The notes: a model not told the origin generated them from the sequence alone. 64,000 bases of DNA from Nectonema munidae (GCA_030549495.1 JAUIRK010000007.1:368501-432500); one strand, 5' to 3'; positions 23,649-35,779 are shown, counted from the first letter of the stretch. Numbers and translations: made by a program.

Positions 23649-26056
23649 CAAAGATGTCCAAGACGTCGATCGCGATCTACCAATCGATCGTGAAAGGACT
23701 TCAGGTAGATCGTAAGATGTTTTATGAAAATTTTTATATGAACTAAAATTACATTTAAAAAATTTTTTTTTAATTTTTTTTCAAAAAATTTCATAATGAT
23801 TTAATTGAAGAACATATTCGACTTTCTAAGTACTGATCTGTTTTCGTCATGTAGACATGTAGCACAAGATGAACGAATATACTCATTTCATTTTTTATTT
23901 TTCACACAAATATTTATCAATTAAATGAGCAAAATTTTAAATATTTTAGGTTTAAAAGTATGCTCTATTATGGAAAAATTTCAAACTTGATTAAAATGAT
24001 AACCTTTAAACCTAATTACTTCTCAAACTGTTCAAACTGAACGAAATTTAGCAAAAAGTAGATAAAAGAAAATTAATATCTATGAAATATTGTAAACAAT
24101 TTCAATGATATATTTGAATATTTATCAGGTATTAATAATTAAATAATTTAAAAAATAAAAAATAATTTTTTTAAAAATAATCAAATAAATTTTCTTATTT
24201 TAATTTTAATGAACGAATTTTTTTAAAAAAGTTTTAATTATTTATTTACTTTAAAAAAATTCTTAAAAAAAATATTCAATTTGTTTTTAAATAAGTTATT
24301 TGTAGTGATATTTAATTAAAATATTTTTCAAAATCTGCCCTACTTGCTTCTTTCAAAGTAGCTCAAGTTCTGATTAAGAATAATAATTCATTCAATGATG
24401 GAGAATAGTTAAAGAAGCTTTTATCGAAGCTGGTGAAGTTCTTTTCCAAAATATGAAAAACAAGTCCGAGATTATGACAAATATTAAAAATATGTCACTG
24501 TCAAGAAACACAATCATGAGAAGGACCGAAGACATCGGTGATGATATAGACCGAATTTAAAAAAAAAATTGAAAAGTGTGTAGTGTTCTCTCTTCAATTG
24601 GATGAGTCAACTGATTTCGTTGGTACTGCACAGTTATGCATATTCATCAGGATGGTTTTCGAAGATATGTCAACAAAAGAAGAACTGTTGACTACAAGAA
24701 GACAGGATATTTATGATTCATTCAAGTTTTTTGTTTCATCGACTAACCTTCCACTCCATAAGTTAGTTTCATTGACTACAGATGGAGTTTCAGCTATGGG
24801 TGTTTTTATCGCCCTTTGTAAAAATGATGAAAGCTTTCCAAAATTTACTGATTATCACTGTATAATTCACAATCAAGTTTTATGCTCAAAAGTTTTAAAA
24901 TTCAATCATGTAATGGACGCGGCCTTCAAAACAGTCAATTACATAAGATCAAAAAGTTTATCACGACGACAGTTTAGGGCTTTATTGGAAGAATCGGGCG
25001 AAGAAAAAAATGAACTTTTTCTTCATACTGATGTCAGATGGTTGAGTCGTGCTAGATTTTTGATTCGCTTCAGAGAACTTCTGCCGTAAGTTCGTACATT
25101 TTTAGAAATCAAAGTATTTCAATTCCTGAACTTTGTGATGATGAATAATGTTGTGATCTAGCTTTTTACTGTCACATAACGGAAAAACTCAATGAATTGA
25201 ATCTCCAACTTCAAGGAAAGGAAAAAACACTAATGGATATGCTTGGGCATATTAATTTTTTCAATGAAAAGCTGAATCTGTTAATCAAACAACTCAAAAG
25301 CACAGACTTCAAACACTTTTCAATTCTGAAGGACGAAATCAGAAATAAAAAGAACGTTTCTATTGAAAAATATCTCGAAAGTTTATTTTTACTTCAGAAA
25401 GAGTTTAACAAACGATTTGCTTCTTTTGAAGAGCTCCAAATCATTTTAACTTTTTTATCCAATCCTTTTCATGAAGAATTTGATATTGAAAATTTGGCCG
25501 GCAATCTTAAAAACAAGTTTGATTTCAAGAGTCTAGCTGACTTGGAGGACGAACTAATCACTTCAAATGCGACTTAACTTTGAAAACATTGCTGAAGGAA
25601 TCTGATTTCAAAAAGTACATTCAGAAAACTAAATACCCGAGTATTTGGAAAATATACGCTACTTTTTCGGCATTTTTTGGTTCCACATATTTGTGTGAAT
25701 CTACTTTTTCTATTATGAATATCATTAAAGCTAAAAAAAGATCAAAACTGACAAATGATCATTTAAATTCCTGCTTGAAAATAGCACCGACAACTCAAAA
25801 TTCAAATATTGAAAAACTTGTTTAAAAAATGCAAATTCAGGAGTCTTCAAAAAAATATTAATTTTTGTTTTTTTGTTTCTTTTCATGTCATAGTTTTAAT
25901 TTTTCGTGCAATATTATGTTCGTTATCGTTTTAATAAAATGTTTACGTGTTTTAATTCAAAAAAATTTCTCCCTCCTTTATATATTTTTCGAGTAGATCG
26001 CTGAATTTTTTTTGAAAAAAAGTCGAACCAAGCAGAAAAAAGGTTGGACATGCCTG
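23649..26056 (+). mobile_element. hAT transposon, near full length, degenerate (ZBED/FAM200-like group)
   Basis: The left end reads caaagatgtccaagacg and the right end, in reverse complement, caggcatgtccaacctttt. These are imperfect terminal inverted repeats of the CAGRGRTGTCCAA type. The flanking 8-mers atatactg and atatatag agree at six of eight positions, fitting a decayed hAT target duplication. A transposase relic lies inside. The interior between about 23760 and 24300 is very AT-rich, and no BED finger is seen there. Confidence 0.8.
24330..25825 (+). pseudogene. hAT transposase relic (ZBED5/FAM200/GTF2IRD2-like)
   Basis: Reading along the plus strand: LLASFKVAQVLIKNNNSF and EAFIEAGEVLF (start of the core region), SLSRNTIMRRTEDIGDDI, SLQLDESTDFVGTAQLCIFI (core with conserved D-E-S-T-D), VSLTTDGVSAMG (T-D-G catalytic block), DYHCIIHNQVLCSKVL (the C-I-I-H-Q box), VRWLSRARFL (W-L-S-R), DLAFYCHITEKLNELNLQLQG, and near the end STYLCESTFSIMNIIKAKKRS (hATC dimerisation region). 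This matches the ZBED5/FAM200-type transposases closely. At least three frame breaks or stops separate the open pieces (24583-25089, 25197-25577, 25580-25825), so it is not functional as it stands. Confidence 0.9.
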
Positions 26057-26093
26057 ATATATAGCGATCGAGAAGGAACGCAGGATGAAAAAA

Positions 26094-26143
26094 AAGTTTT
26101 TCATTGCCAGAATAATCTTGCATATTTAACCGAATAGATATAT
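26094..26143 (+). repeat. Second copy of the 50-bp hAT flank
   Basis: Near-identical to 23595-23645 and again directly left of a hAT-family left end. It implies duplication of a segment that included the flank, rather than an independent insertion. Confidence 0.85.
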
Positions 26144-26145
26144 AG

Positions 26146-26957
26146 CAGAGATGTCCAAGACGTGGATCGCGATCTACCAGTCGATCATGAAAGGACTTCA
26201 GGTAGATCGTAAGATGTTTTATGAACATTTTTATATGAGCAATAATTATATTTAAAAATTTTTTTTTTAATTTTTTTTCAAAAAATTTCATAATGATTTA
26301 ATTGAAGAACATATTCGACTTTCTAAGTACTGATCCGTTTTCAAAAAAAGTACCGTTTGCAAAGTTACCGTGGGGTGTTTTTTTCGAAAAGGCACAATCG
26401 CGCCGTCGTATAGACTTCGAGTTATCGAATCCAGCATCTAACCAACCCTACTCACGCCCCCCATTGATAATGCGCAACATTAAAAAAGATAAATATTCAA
26501 AAATATCATTCAAATTGTTTACAATATTTCATAGATATTAATTTTCTTTTATCTACTTTTTGCTAAATTTCGTTCAGTTTGAACAGTTTGAGAAGTAATT
26601 AGGTTTAAAGGTTATCATTTTAATCAAATTTGAAATTTTTCCATAATAGAGCATACTTTTAAACCTAAAATATTTAAAATTTTGCTCATTTAATTGATAA
26701 ATATTTGTGTGAAAAATAAAAAATGAAATGAGTATATTCGTTCATCTTGTGCTACATGTCTACATGACGAAAACGAATCAGTACTTAGAAAGTCGAATAT
26801 GTTCTTCAATTATGAAATTTTTTGAAAAAAAATTAAAAAAAAATTTTTTTAATATAATTTTAGCTCATATAAAAATTTTCATAAAAGATCTTGCGATCTA
26901 CCTGAAGTCCTTTCACGATCGACTGGTAGATCGCGATCGATGTCTTGGACATCTCTG
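26146..26957. mobile_element. Foldback derivative of the hAT element
   Basis: The left arm 26146-26342 repeats the left end of the 23649 element. The right arm 26483-26957 is the same left end in reverse complement, extending further into the element (matching to about 24115). Both termini therefore read cagagatgtccaagac inward. A 140-bp spacer at 26343-26482, richer in G+C and without match to the parent, separates the arms. It has no coding capacity of its own; it could be mobilised only in trans, if at all. Confidence 0.85.
26343..26482. other. GC-richer spacer captured inside the hAT foldback
   Basis: Runs from ccgtttgcaaagttaccg through cgcgccgtcgtatagac to cccattgataatgcgcaac. It contrasts in composition with the very AT-rich arms and shows no match elsewhere in the window by eye. 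Its origin is unknown. Confidence 0.6.
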
Positions 26958-28630
26958 GGTTATAGGATCGCCCGGACATAAACGATCTTCAAGATTCGCC
27001 TGAAAATATCACGTGTAAAATGAATGGAACTTTTCATGAAAGCACTAGAAGAGCATTACAAGTTGCAGATATTAAAGACCATGGGAATAATAAGCACGTT
27101 TTTCCAAAAATGGAAAAGAGCATAGCAACGATTAAGATCCGTTCAAATATCGAAAGAAAAACGAAACTAAATTCAATTAACCAATGAGAATATAGCAAAT
27201 TCTTGGATTATGTTTATGCGCTGACGCAATGAAAATATTGATGAAAAAAGGTTATGCTTATTCTAACACAAAAGGAAAACGCAACAGGTTGTATGAGTAG
27301 AAAGTTACATAATATCATAATAGGATATGAAAAAAACAAATCAATAATAAGAACGAAAGAAAGAGAAAGATACATAGGAAAAAAGTTTGTTGATAAACTA
27401 TATAGATAAGCTTTTTTGAGCCTATGTTTTCATGTAAAATTTTCTATGCCAAATGGAAATATATTTTGCCAGCAAAAAAAAATAAAAAATTTAAAGCACA
27501 CTGATTCAGGGACATTAATGCAATCATAAATCTTAGTGATCGATTTCAAGATCGATTTAATCAAAATAAAATTGAACTAACTCATATTTTATTTCAAATA
27601 TGGTAGGGAAATTATTCATGCACGTGTCTTTTATTAAAACATTTTGATATATGTGAATTAGTGTGTTTTGTTTTTGAAAAAATTTTATGAAAGGAATATT
27701 ATCTAAAATTTTATCGCTCGATATTCAGTGCTTACATAAAACCTAGAAATTAAGACCAATCAATAAAATTTCCGATAGCATCAGAGAGGAGGGAGGAGCT
27801 TTAGAAGAGCGATGCTGATGACTTCAGAAGCATCTCCAGCTTTTGGGAAAAATAGTGACGACATTGTGGTTAGTATACGGTCAGTCTACAACACAGAAGA
27901 AAAGCTTTATGTCAAAAATTTCAAGCAAAAACTATAGACTATTTATAGGGGATATAAATATGTACACTTTGTATTGATGGGTGGGGGATTGGGGGATGTG
28001 GTTTGGGTTAGATGATACATAAGTAGTATTCAATCTTCGTATTACGTGGAATCCCTAATATATTTCTATTTACAAAAATTCTTTTAAGATCTGACTTCGT
28101 GAATCGATTTATTATTTCCAAATTGTAGAATAAATATTATTTTGATTGAAAAAGTCAAAGGCACAAAATATCTGCAAAATTATTTCTCATTCCCAAAATT
28201 CCTGCTTTGCTAAAACCGCAGATTCTGTAAAAAAAATTGTAAATAAATAAATATTGTATTTTTTAAAAAAAAGTTAAAACGTCATTTTCGCAGCTGAACT
28301 AGCGAACCCCCTTACGCCAGTAAGGAATGGAAATCAAAGAAAAAGGAAGCTTCTTACCTTTTAGTGAAAGATGAGAGCATGGTGAAACTGCCTGTCTTTA
28401 TTTTAAGAAGCTGAACGCGTTGTTGCTACACAGCGCTACAACATTCTAATTCATTAGCATAAATGTAGTCCAGATTCACACACTCATTTCTCTACCAAAT
28501 TAAATATGTAAGCAAGATCGATACTTCGATGATAATTGTAGAATAATTGGGAGGGTGATGAAGCTCTCTCACTGATGATGGCGATGACGAGAAGATAATA
28601 ATAGACTCCATCTTATACAAGTATATTTAT
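26958..28630. other. Gene-free stretch
   Basis: No exon or element recognised. A G-rich run (gatgggtgggggattgggggatgtgg) lies near 27975-28005. Confidence 0.4.
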
Positions 28631-28633
28631 GAT

Positions 28634-30660
28634 CCTTGAAAATTAAAACCTCTGATAATGAACACCTCTATATTTAATGAACATCTGTGTGTAATTAACA
28701 TTTAAATGTAATTGTAAGTTTAACTTCACAAAAATGCTATACTCAAATCTCTCTCTAATGAACATCTCAAATTTTGTTTTTAAAAATTTTTTAAAGCATA
28801 AAAAAATTGTAGTTTTTGTATGCTATGTTAGCAAGCAAAAAATAATTGGCAGAATTAGTTTTATTTTTGTTTTGTTCGCAAGTTGTTTTCAAAGCAAAAA
28901 AATGATTTGTCAATTAAAGATGCTTCATATAATAAAAAATTTTCAAAAAAAATGTCTTCAAAAAGAAATAAAAAAAAGAGACTTTCAATTACGTCTCCAC
29001 ATTCAAAAAGATTTATAGTCATGATAATGTACAAAAACTAGCCATATTTTTCAAACCAAAAACTGTTTTTTGTTCATTTAAAAAGATTAACACATACAGA
29101 AAGTCATTATCTAAACATAGCAAAGGTAAATGAAAATTGGGACAAAAGTATACACAGACAAGGTGTATTAAATAGGGTAACTTCACCAGCAGTGACTAAC
29201 TAATGAGTGTAAAGACATCATTATTCTTGGAATAAAGTTTGCCCCCTATATTCAAAACCTACGCCACTGTATGTACTAGTACTTTATAAATTTAAGTTTT
29301 TTGATTAATAAAAAATAACTAATATCAATTTTATAGAAGCTCAAATTTCAAGCATATAAATTTAATGATAGGGTTTTAAAACAAATCCTTATAGATATAT
29401 GTTAATAACTCTGTATATGATTAATAGTCTAACGAAAGCATTATGTATTAAATGAAAGTCAAAGACATTTTGCAAATGTTTTTTAAATTTTTTGTAACAG
29501 GTCTCATATAATTTTAGGGAGGGGAGGGGCGTAGATCGGCTCCGTCCCCCTCTAAATCCGCATATGGCTTTGTATATTTTATGATGTTACTATTTTTTAC
29601 AAGGTAAACTCTAACTTATCGTATTCAGGTTTGTTATGATAATTTTTAAATTTTAACTAATTTATGCTTGAAATTTTTGTTTAGACATAATGGCTTCTTG
29701 TAAACGTAAAAATCTTAGTAAAATTAAAGTTGAATGTTTTACAAGAATCCCAAGATTTAAGTCAAAGAGCTTTGGCGAAGAAATTTTAAATCTCAGTAGG
29801 AGTTGTAAATTCTATTCTAAAAAGAAAAGACGAATTGATTGAAAAAGGAGAAAATAATTTCAACCCTGAAAGCAAGCGATTTAAAAATAAAAAAACGATG
29901 AAATTAATGATAAAACGTAGCAGGGCTTTGTTGCAGCAAGATCTAAAAACATTCCAATAACTGGAACTCTTCTTCAAGCTAAAGCACTAGATTTCGCAAA
30001 AGAGTTGAACGTTTTTGATTTCAAAGCATCTGCTGGAAAAATTAAGGAAACGCTTTAACATAAATTTTAAAATTTTGCGCGGTGAAAGTGCAAGCGTTAG
30101 CCTAGAAATGGTAACATCTTGGAAAGAGCAACTTAAACTACTGATAAAAGATTTAAAACAGAGGATATATTTAATGCTGATGAAACGGGAATTTCTTATA
30201 AGACTACTCGTAATAAGTCCTTGGTTCAGTTTCGAGAAAAGTGTGAAGGAGTAAAAGTTTTGAAGGAAAGAATAACTTGATTGCTTTGTTGCAATTGGTC
30301 TGGAACTGAAAATCTTGAACCTTTAATATTATTATTGGCAAATCTAAAAACCCAAGATGCCTAAAGTTTTCAAAAATTTCAATAATAATTTACCCGTTTT
30401 TTGGAGAGCAAAAAAAAGCTTGGGTGAATGCTTTTATTTTTGATGAATTTTTGAGCATTTTGCTTTTTGTTGACAATGTACGTAGTCATTATTTGAAAGA
30501 ACATAGCAAAGTTAAAGTTAAAACTTTTTTAAAGTGTAAAACTTTTGTCAAAAATGGAAAAAAAATTTTTTTTGTTTCTCTTAATATTTTTACAATTTAC
30601 ATAAAAAGAACAAATTTTTTATTAATTTATTTTTCAATAAAAAACTTATTTTCTTAAAAA
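28634..30660 (+). mobile_element. pogo/Tigger-type DNA transposon relic
   Basis: The left border is suggested by aaacctctgataatgaacac and ctctatatttaatgaacatc, the aacctcTaTAatgaac motif typical of pogo/Tigger ends. The transposase relic at 29690-30480 defines the type. The right end was not identified, so the right boundary is only the end of the coding relic. The 28734-29018 plus-strand frame falls in the left part of the element and has no recognised domain. Confidence 0.6.
29690..30490 (+). pseudogene. Tigger/pogo transposase relic
   Basis: Begins MASCKRKNLS. Through broken frames it then shows LQESQDLSQRALAKKF and SVGVVNSILKRKDELIEKG (first helix-turn-helix), PITGTLLQAKALDFAKEL (CENP-B-type second DNA-binding half) and LEKLRKRFNINFKILRGESASVS. 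Next comes EDIFNADETGISYKTTRNKSL with the first catalytic Asp of N-A-D-E-T-G. Near the end there is GKSKNPRCLK and LLFVDNVRSH, the second catalytic Asp (D-N). This is the canonical order of Tigger transposases. The third acidic residue was not located. Frame breaks are many (five or more). Confidence 0.88.
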
Positions 30661-32480
30661 AAATTTGATTTAAAAATTATAGATTTCTAATTATTATATA
30701 GCTCAATATTTTTTTCTGTTTCGTCAATTTTTTAATATAAAAAGCCAATTTTTGTGACAAATTTTGGCTCAATCTTTAACTGCCCTGCTGATTACAGAAT
30801 AATTCTTTAGGTCTATTTTTTTACAAATAAAGTAAACTTTTTGAAATCGTTTATTCAATTTGTTTGCCTCTTCTAATCATAAAATGAAAATGTCAATCAA
30901 ATTTGCTCGTATTGAGTGAAAATTTTCTACAAAACATCCATGTAAAAATGAATTATTATTGATAAAAAGTTTTCATCGCCACTTGATTTTTGATTATAAA
31001 ATTAGAAATTATAAATTAAATTAGAATAATTTAGCGTATACATATTCGATACACTTATGATAATTTCATACAATCTCAAATTTCAAATAATAATTATCGC
31101 AAATTATTTGCAAAGTATTGATCGAAAATTTGCTATCCCTCTAATTTTATCTTTAACATTAACAATAAATTAATGTTATTTTATTAGAATATAATTTTAT
31201 TGAAACATTTCATAAGGAAAACATTTTTGCCAGTATTAATTTTCTAAGCTATTAGCGAAAAATTATTTTAGCTCGTCTTGAGTGGAGATTTGTAGCTAAG
31301 AAAAGTTATAGCTCTCATTGATACTTTGACATTAATTAAAATATAAACATTTTTATAAGATGTTAAAAAGGAAGAAATTTGTTCAGACAATATGTATAAA
31401 ATTCAATTTAATATAAAGATAATATAAAGACTATTCAGTTTACGAATCCATAAATACCAACAGTTTTTCGTCTTATCTAAGATGCTTTAAAATTAACTGT
31501 GTTTAAGTTAACATATTTCGAATACTGTAAAATTTCTTTTTAGCTCTTTGTGCTCCAATCATTTTAAGTGCATTAAATTTAGGTGCACTGCTTACTCCCA
31601 CCCCACCCTATTTTTGTTAGATTTTATTTAATTTTAAATCTTACAAATGTGTTTTATAAGTTCAAATGTTGAATTTATTTATTTTTAGTAGAATCAATAT
31701 GTCCCGAATCGCTCTTCGCACTTATAATACTCATTCTCACAAGGTTCTTTTAATGAAATTAACACTGTTTGTCTACATTGTGAAATTATGCAGTGAAGAA
31801 ATTTAATTTGAAAAATAAAAAATTTTCTTTAATATTGAAGATACGCGTTTAAAAAAGTCTTTAACAATTTTAACTCCTCTACCTCTAGATTTTCTCTCAA
31901 AGGTGACGTGGTGAATGAAAATAAAGATAAGTTTCTTTTATTAAATTGGAGATATATATTTTTTTATTTTACCATAGGATGTTTGAAAGCAATTTTAAAC
32001 TGCCTCGAGAAGCCACTACAAAAATTAGATGCTAAACAAACTTTGAGCAAAATGGAAAAAATAGACTAATCAATTCTTTACTTTAAAATCATACATTAAG
32101 AAAGCGAAATGTAAGTTACTTATAAATCTGTTTCGTCTTGATCTACCTACATATTTTCAATGAGAAATTGTTGTTTTTGGTTGACGATGGGATAACTTTT
32201 TATGGTAAGTTTTGAGATTCATGTGTTTTATTTTGTTATGTAGATGTGTGGAGATTTAGAAGAAGTTGGTGGGGGTAAAATGTCATGTCAAATAATTGTT
32301 TTGATTGGAAATAATATTTTAATGAAAGAAGTATTAGGAAAAAGTGTATTTCTTGAAATAACGAACTCTGAAGAATGTAAATACTAAGGAAATTTATGAC
32401 TAATTTGTCTATTTTTGTTTTGAGGTAAATGATATGGTTCAAGAAGATCGTGAGAAATAAGAGATGATTTTGTAATATGT
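30661..32480. other. Gene-free, very AT-rich stretch
   Basis: No recognisable gene or element. The right end of the Tigger relic may lie in the first part but was not found. Confidence 0.4.
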
Positions 32481-32499
32481 GGAGAATACACCATTGTCT

Positions 32500-33540
32500 A
32501 ATAGGAAGAGTCACAAGTTAATAAGGTGTATGTTATTTTGGTATTAAACTTGGTGACCAGGATAAAGCTTGGGGACACATGGTGTGAAAGCATCCGAGAT
32601 CTGGTGGGTGGAAACGCAAGAGGAGTCTGAAGTTTGGATTCTCTGAAGAGAAGGATTGGTGTACTGTGTGATATTGGAGTTCTGCTCAAGCTTGGAGTGT
32701 AGTGGAACCCAAAGATTGGAGACTGTTCATTGACAGCAGAAGCGATCACTATAATGTGTTCTGCTCACAACCAACCATTTGCCTCTGTACCATCCTCACT
32801 GACTACACTGAAGGAGAAGTTGAAGGTGAAGTATGTGTGGAGAAAATTGGTTATGATAGATAAGTGGTTTATTTGTGTTGCTGAAGATGGTGAACTTTTT
32901 GTTGGGACAATAGTCTGGCTTCACAAGTACCCATGTTTTCTGTGATGTGGGATAGTAGGAACCGTGCTCAGATTAAAAGAAGGACTGGTGTTCGGGAGGA
33001 ATTGGTGCATGAAAGAAGGAATTCAACTTGGTGGACAGAGACAGAATATCTTACCGGAATCAAGCTCCTTAATCAGCAGTTCAGAGGTATGGAAAAGATG
33101 GTGATGTTCACTTATTGTGCAGTTTTAGGATTGACCATGGAGAAGTTGAAAGTGGATTTTGATGGTCCTCAGATTCGTCAACTCATCAGAGATCCAGAGT
33201 TCAAAAACTCAATGAACGAAGTGGAACTGAAACGTGAAGACATTTGTTTGGTAGTGAAGAACTTTCTTGGAACAATAAGGCCAGAAACAACGCAGACTTT
33301 AATGTTGATGTAGAAACTGGTGAACATGAGATCAAGATCCTCCTATTTCATATGAACCGTTTCCTGAGACCTGTCAATGAGTGGGAGGGGAGAGATTATC
33401 AGGACATGAAGGAGATGGAGAAGGTATCAGGGTCGTGGAGAGTATGATGGTGATACTGTTGGAATCTGAAGAGAGATCGGTGAAATTAGGAGTTCGAAGA
33501 AACGAAGTTCACCTGAAATTTGAACAGTGGTGAGCACATG
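32500..33540 (+). pseudogene. Degenerate copy of an uncharacterised repetitive protein family of invertebrate genomes
   Basis: Plus-strand frames in order include ASVPSSLTTLKEKLK, KYPCFL, MWDSRNRAQ, EKLKVDFDGPQIRQLIRDPEF, VVKNFLGN with NKARNNADF, then a WEGRDYQDMKEME stretch and an end-like RRNEVHLKFEQW. From memory this matches, point for point, a family of uncharacterised proteins found in many copies in arthropod and cnidarian genomes. Its landmarks are C-F-L-C-x-W-D-S-R, F-x-G-P-Q-I-R-x-L, N-F-L-G-N-x-K-A, a G-E-R-F-H-Q-D-I-like block and a Y-C-W-x-L-x-R-D end. Its mode of spread is not known to me, so I treat it as a possible mobile-element fossil. It is clearly broken, with several breaks. 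Confidence 0.7.
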
Positions 33541-33980
33541 AATTTATTGTATTACTTTATCAATCATTAGATGAATAATGATTTTCTATATGTAATAATA
33601 AATGTTGTTGAAAAATTTTTTTTAAAAAATGTTTAGATGATATGTGTTGCAAAAATCAGTGATAATAAAAATTAATTGATTTTGTAAAGATCTGATTTTT
33701 TAAATAACTTACACAAAAATGACTGATGGAGAGAAAGGATCATTTTGATTCAATAGAATATAATTATTGTAAAATAAAAATTAAAAGTAAAAATTTAATG
33801 TTAGTTATCCCTCGCGAGATTCTACAATAACTTTCTTGAAGCCTTTCTAAATGAATCCCCACACGTATATAAAAATTCTGGTTTAAACTTCAACTCGGTT
33901 AAATGAGATGCAGTTTTTATTTTCATAATACTTCATGCTAAAGTAGATTTTTATTTTAAGTTTGATAATATCATGACATT
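33541..33980. other. Gene-free stretch
   Basis: AT-rich DNA with no recognisable feature. Confidence 0.4.
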
Positions 33981-34129
33981 TTTATGGGATTATTGGAAGG
34001 AAAAATTGGGTAATATTTTGATAACAAAAGCAAATTAGGAGAAAATAATCTACCACAGGTAATTATAAGAAGAACAAATATACAATATACTTTATCTTCT
34101 CAAATTTCTTCATTTTAAGAGATTTTTGA

Positions 34130-34700
34130 CAGATTATTATCGAGTTCTGAAAACCCAGATGAAGTATGAATAATATATATAGTTCTTATATTTCCAATTC
34201 TTAATATTTTATAACTTTTAAAAAATAGATAAAAATTTATATTCTAGGAAAAGGATTTAACTTTGATTTTTTTTAGATTGCAAAGGAGTTTGTGAGACTT
34301 GATCCTTCAGTTATCAATATAAAGCCACATGGGTTGTTTGAAGAGGCCCCTGTCATTAAAAGGTGTTGCTTATAAGTTTAGATGACAAATTCCTTAAACT
34401 AAAAGAGATAGCCTTGATTTGAAGATAAAAATCAAAAATAATTTTTAAATTTTTTAATAAAGTTTACAATTCATTGCGCATTTTTTTGTTTTTAGAATAT
34501 TAAAATTGGAATTCCTATTGTTACCTTGTCAATTATACTCAACGAAAAGATAGAAAATATATCAATTCCTCAAACCAAATAAAAAGACCACCGATTATTG
34601 TTTTATGGAACAAAAAATGAGGATAGTTGGAGAGGCTTCCTTTAGTTTATATGTTGATGGAACTGAAGTAGTTGAATGTGCTAATATTTCCAATTTTTTT
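34130..34700 (+). other. Unrecognised exon-like frames with small introns
   Basis: Three short coding-looking pieces are separated by GT/AG-bounded gaps of about 110-135 bp. The first (to about 34163) ends IFDRLLSSSENPDE. The second, after tttttttag at 34276, reads IAKEFVRLDPSVINIKPHGL and ends EEAPVIKR at about 34362. The third, after gtttttag near 34496, reads NIKIGIPIVTLSIIL and ends ISIPQTK, followed past an in-frame stop by RPPIIVLWNK. The joins keep phase for the first two junctions. I do not recognise the protein. It may be a decayed host gene or a transposon gene with introns. Confidence 0.35.
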
Positions 34701-35340
34701 CTTTTGATTTATTCTTTTAATTAAAATTTCCGTTGTGGTTGAAAAAAAAAATCTTAAATTTAACAAAGTTGTTCTTTTTAAATTATTATATGTTCTCGAA
34801 CAATAGACAAAAGTATTTTAAAACTTTGTTTAGATTTAAATCTTGAACCATTTTAAATTTTTGCACCCATTATTTTTGTTTTATATTATTTTAGTTTACT
34901 CAATTTTTGGAATTTGAATATTTTACAATTTTTTCTGTTATGTCACCTATACCAATATTTGGATAATATGTTATGATATAAAGAACTTAAAAATCTTGTG
35001 TATATGATTAGCCAGATGCCTATCTCATCCAATGGTAATTTACCACTAAAATAGTAACTGTTACCACGATTTATTGGTATTTTAATCCTTTTTGAGAATT
35101 GCTAAAGTTTGCTTCTATTAGAGTTGTCGTGTCACTCTTACCATGTTTGCCACTTTTCAGTTCCTCTTTTGAGATTCGCTGTTTCTTCTATTCATTTGTC
35201 GTGTCACTCTTAATGTTTGCCACTTTTGTTACTCTTTTGATTTGTCACTCTTTTGAGAGGCTGTCATTTTAAAATATAATGATTTTGAGATTAAAAAACC
35301 CTGAACATTTTGAAATCTCTCAATTCTAGCATTGTCTAGA
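34701..35340. other. Gene-free stretch with local direct repeats
   Basis: At 35127-35226 the phrase gtcgtgtcactctta recurs about 75 bp apart, followed each time by atgtttgccactttt, making a short imperfect tandem duplication. Nothing else is seen. Confidence 0.5.
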
Positions 35341-35341
35341 A

Positions 35342-35650
35342 CAGCGTTTCCCAACCTTTTTGTTGCTGTGTACCACTTATGCACTTATTCTGTAGGTACG
35401 TACTACCTAACTTTAACTAACTATCTAACTTTATAACATAAAAGAACTATACTAAAATGTTAACAGACAATAACATATAAATATAATACAAGTAAACGAA
35501 TCCACAATTAAAAAATATACAAAACTTAATTTAATTTATTTGCACATGTGCATAATCATAAGCAAGCAAAATATTTAACTTATCTTTTTATTAAAAGCAA
35601 GCGAAGCAGATGTGTCGAGCAAAAAGTTGATACAAAATAGAATTTAATAT
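35342..35650 (+). mobile_element. hAT-type element fragment (left end only)
   Basis: Starts cagcgtttcccaacctttttg and continues tgtaccac, the well-known start of Charlie-like hAT elements (CAGTGTTTCCCAACC with GTACCAC). No right end or transposase is visible, so the right limit is arbitrary. Confidence 0.5.
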
Positions 35651-35779
35651 TCCGAGTTATGCAAAGCTCAAACAACAGATCAAATGTGAGCAATGGAGAT
35701 GCATTTTTTAGAAACGAATACAGCACTGGTACAAACGCCAAAGGATTTATTGGAGAAATATCGAAACAAAAAACATGAA

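Noticed and set aside
25923-26291. 122-codon minus-strand frame crossing the hAT right end
   Set aside because: It spans the end of one element, the 50-bp flank and the next element's end, so it is an antisense shadow.
26728-27003. 91-codon plus-strand frame
   Set aside because: It is the antisense of the hAT left end within the foldback arm.
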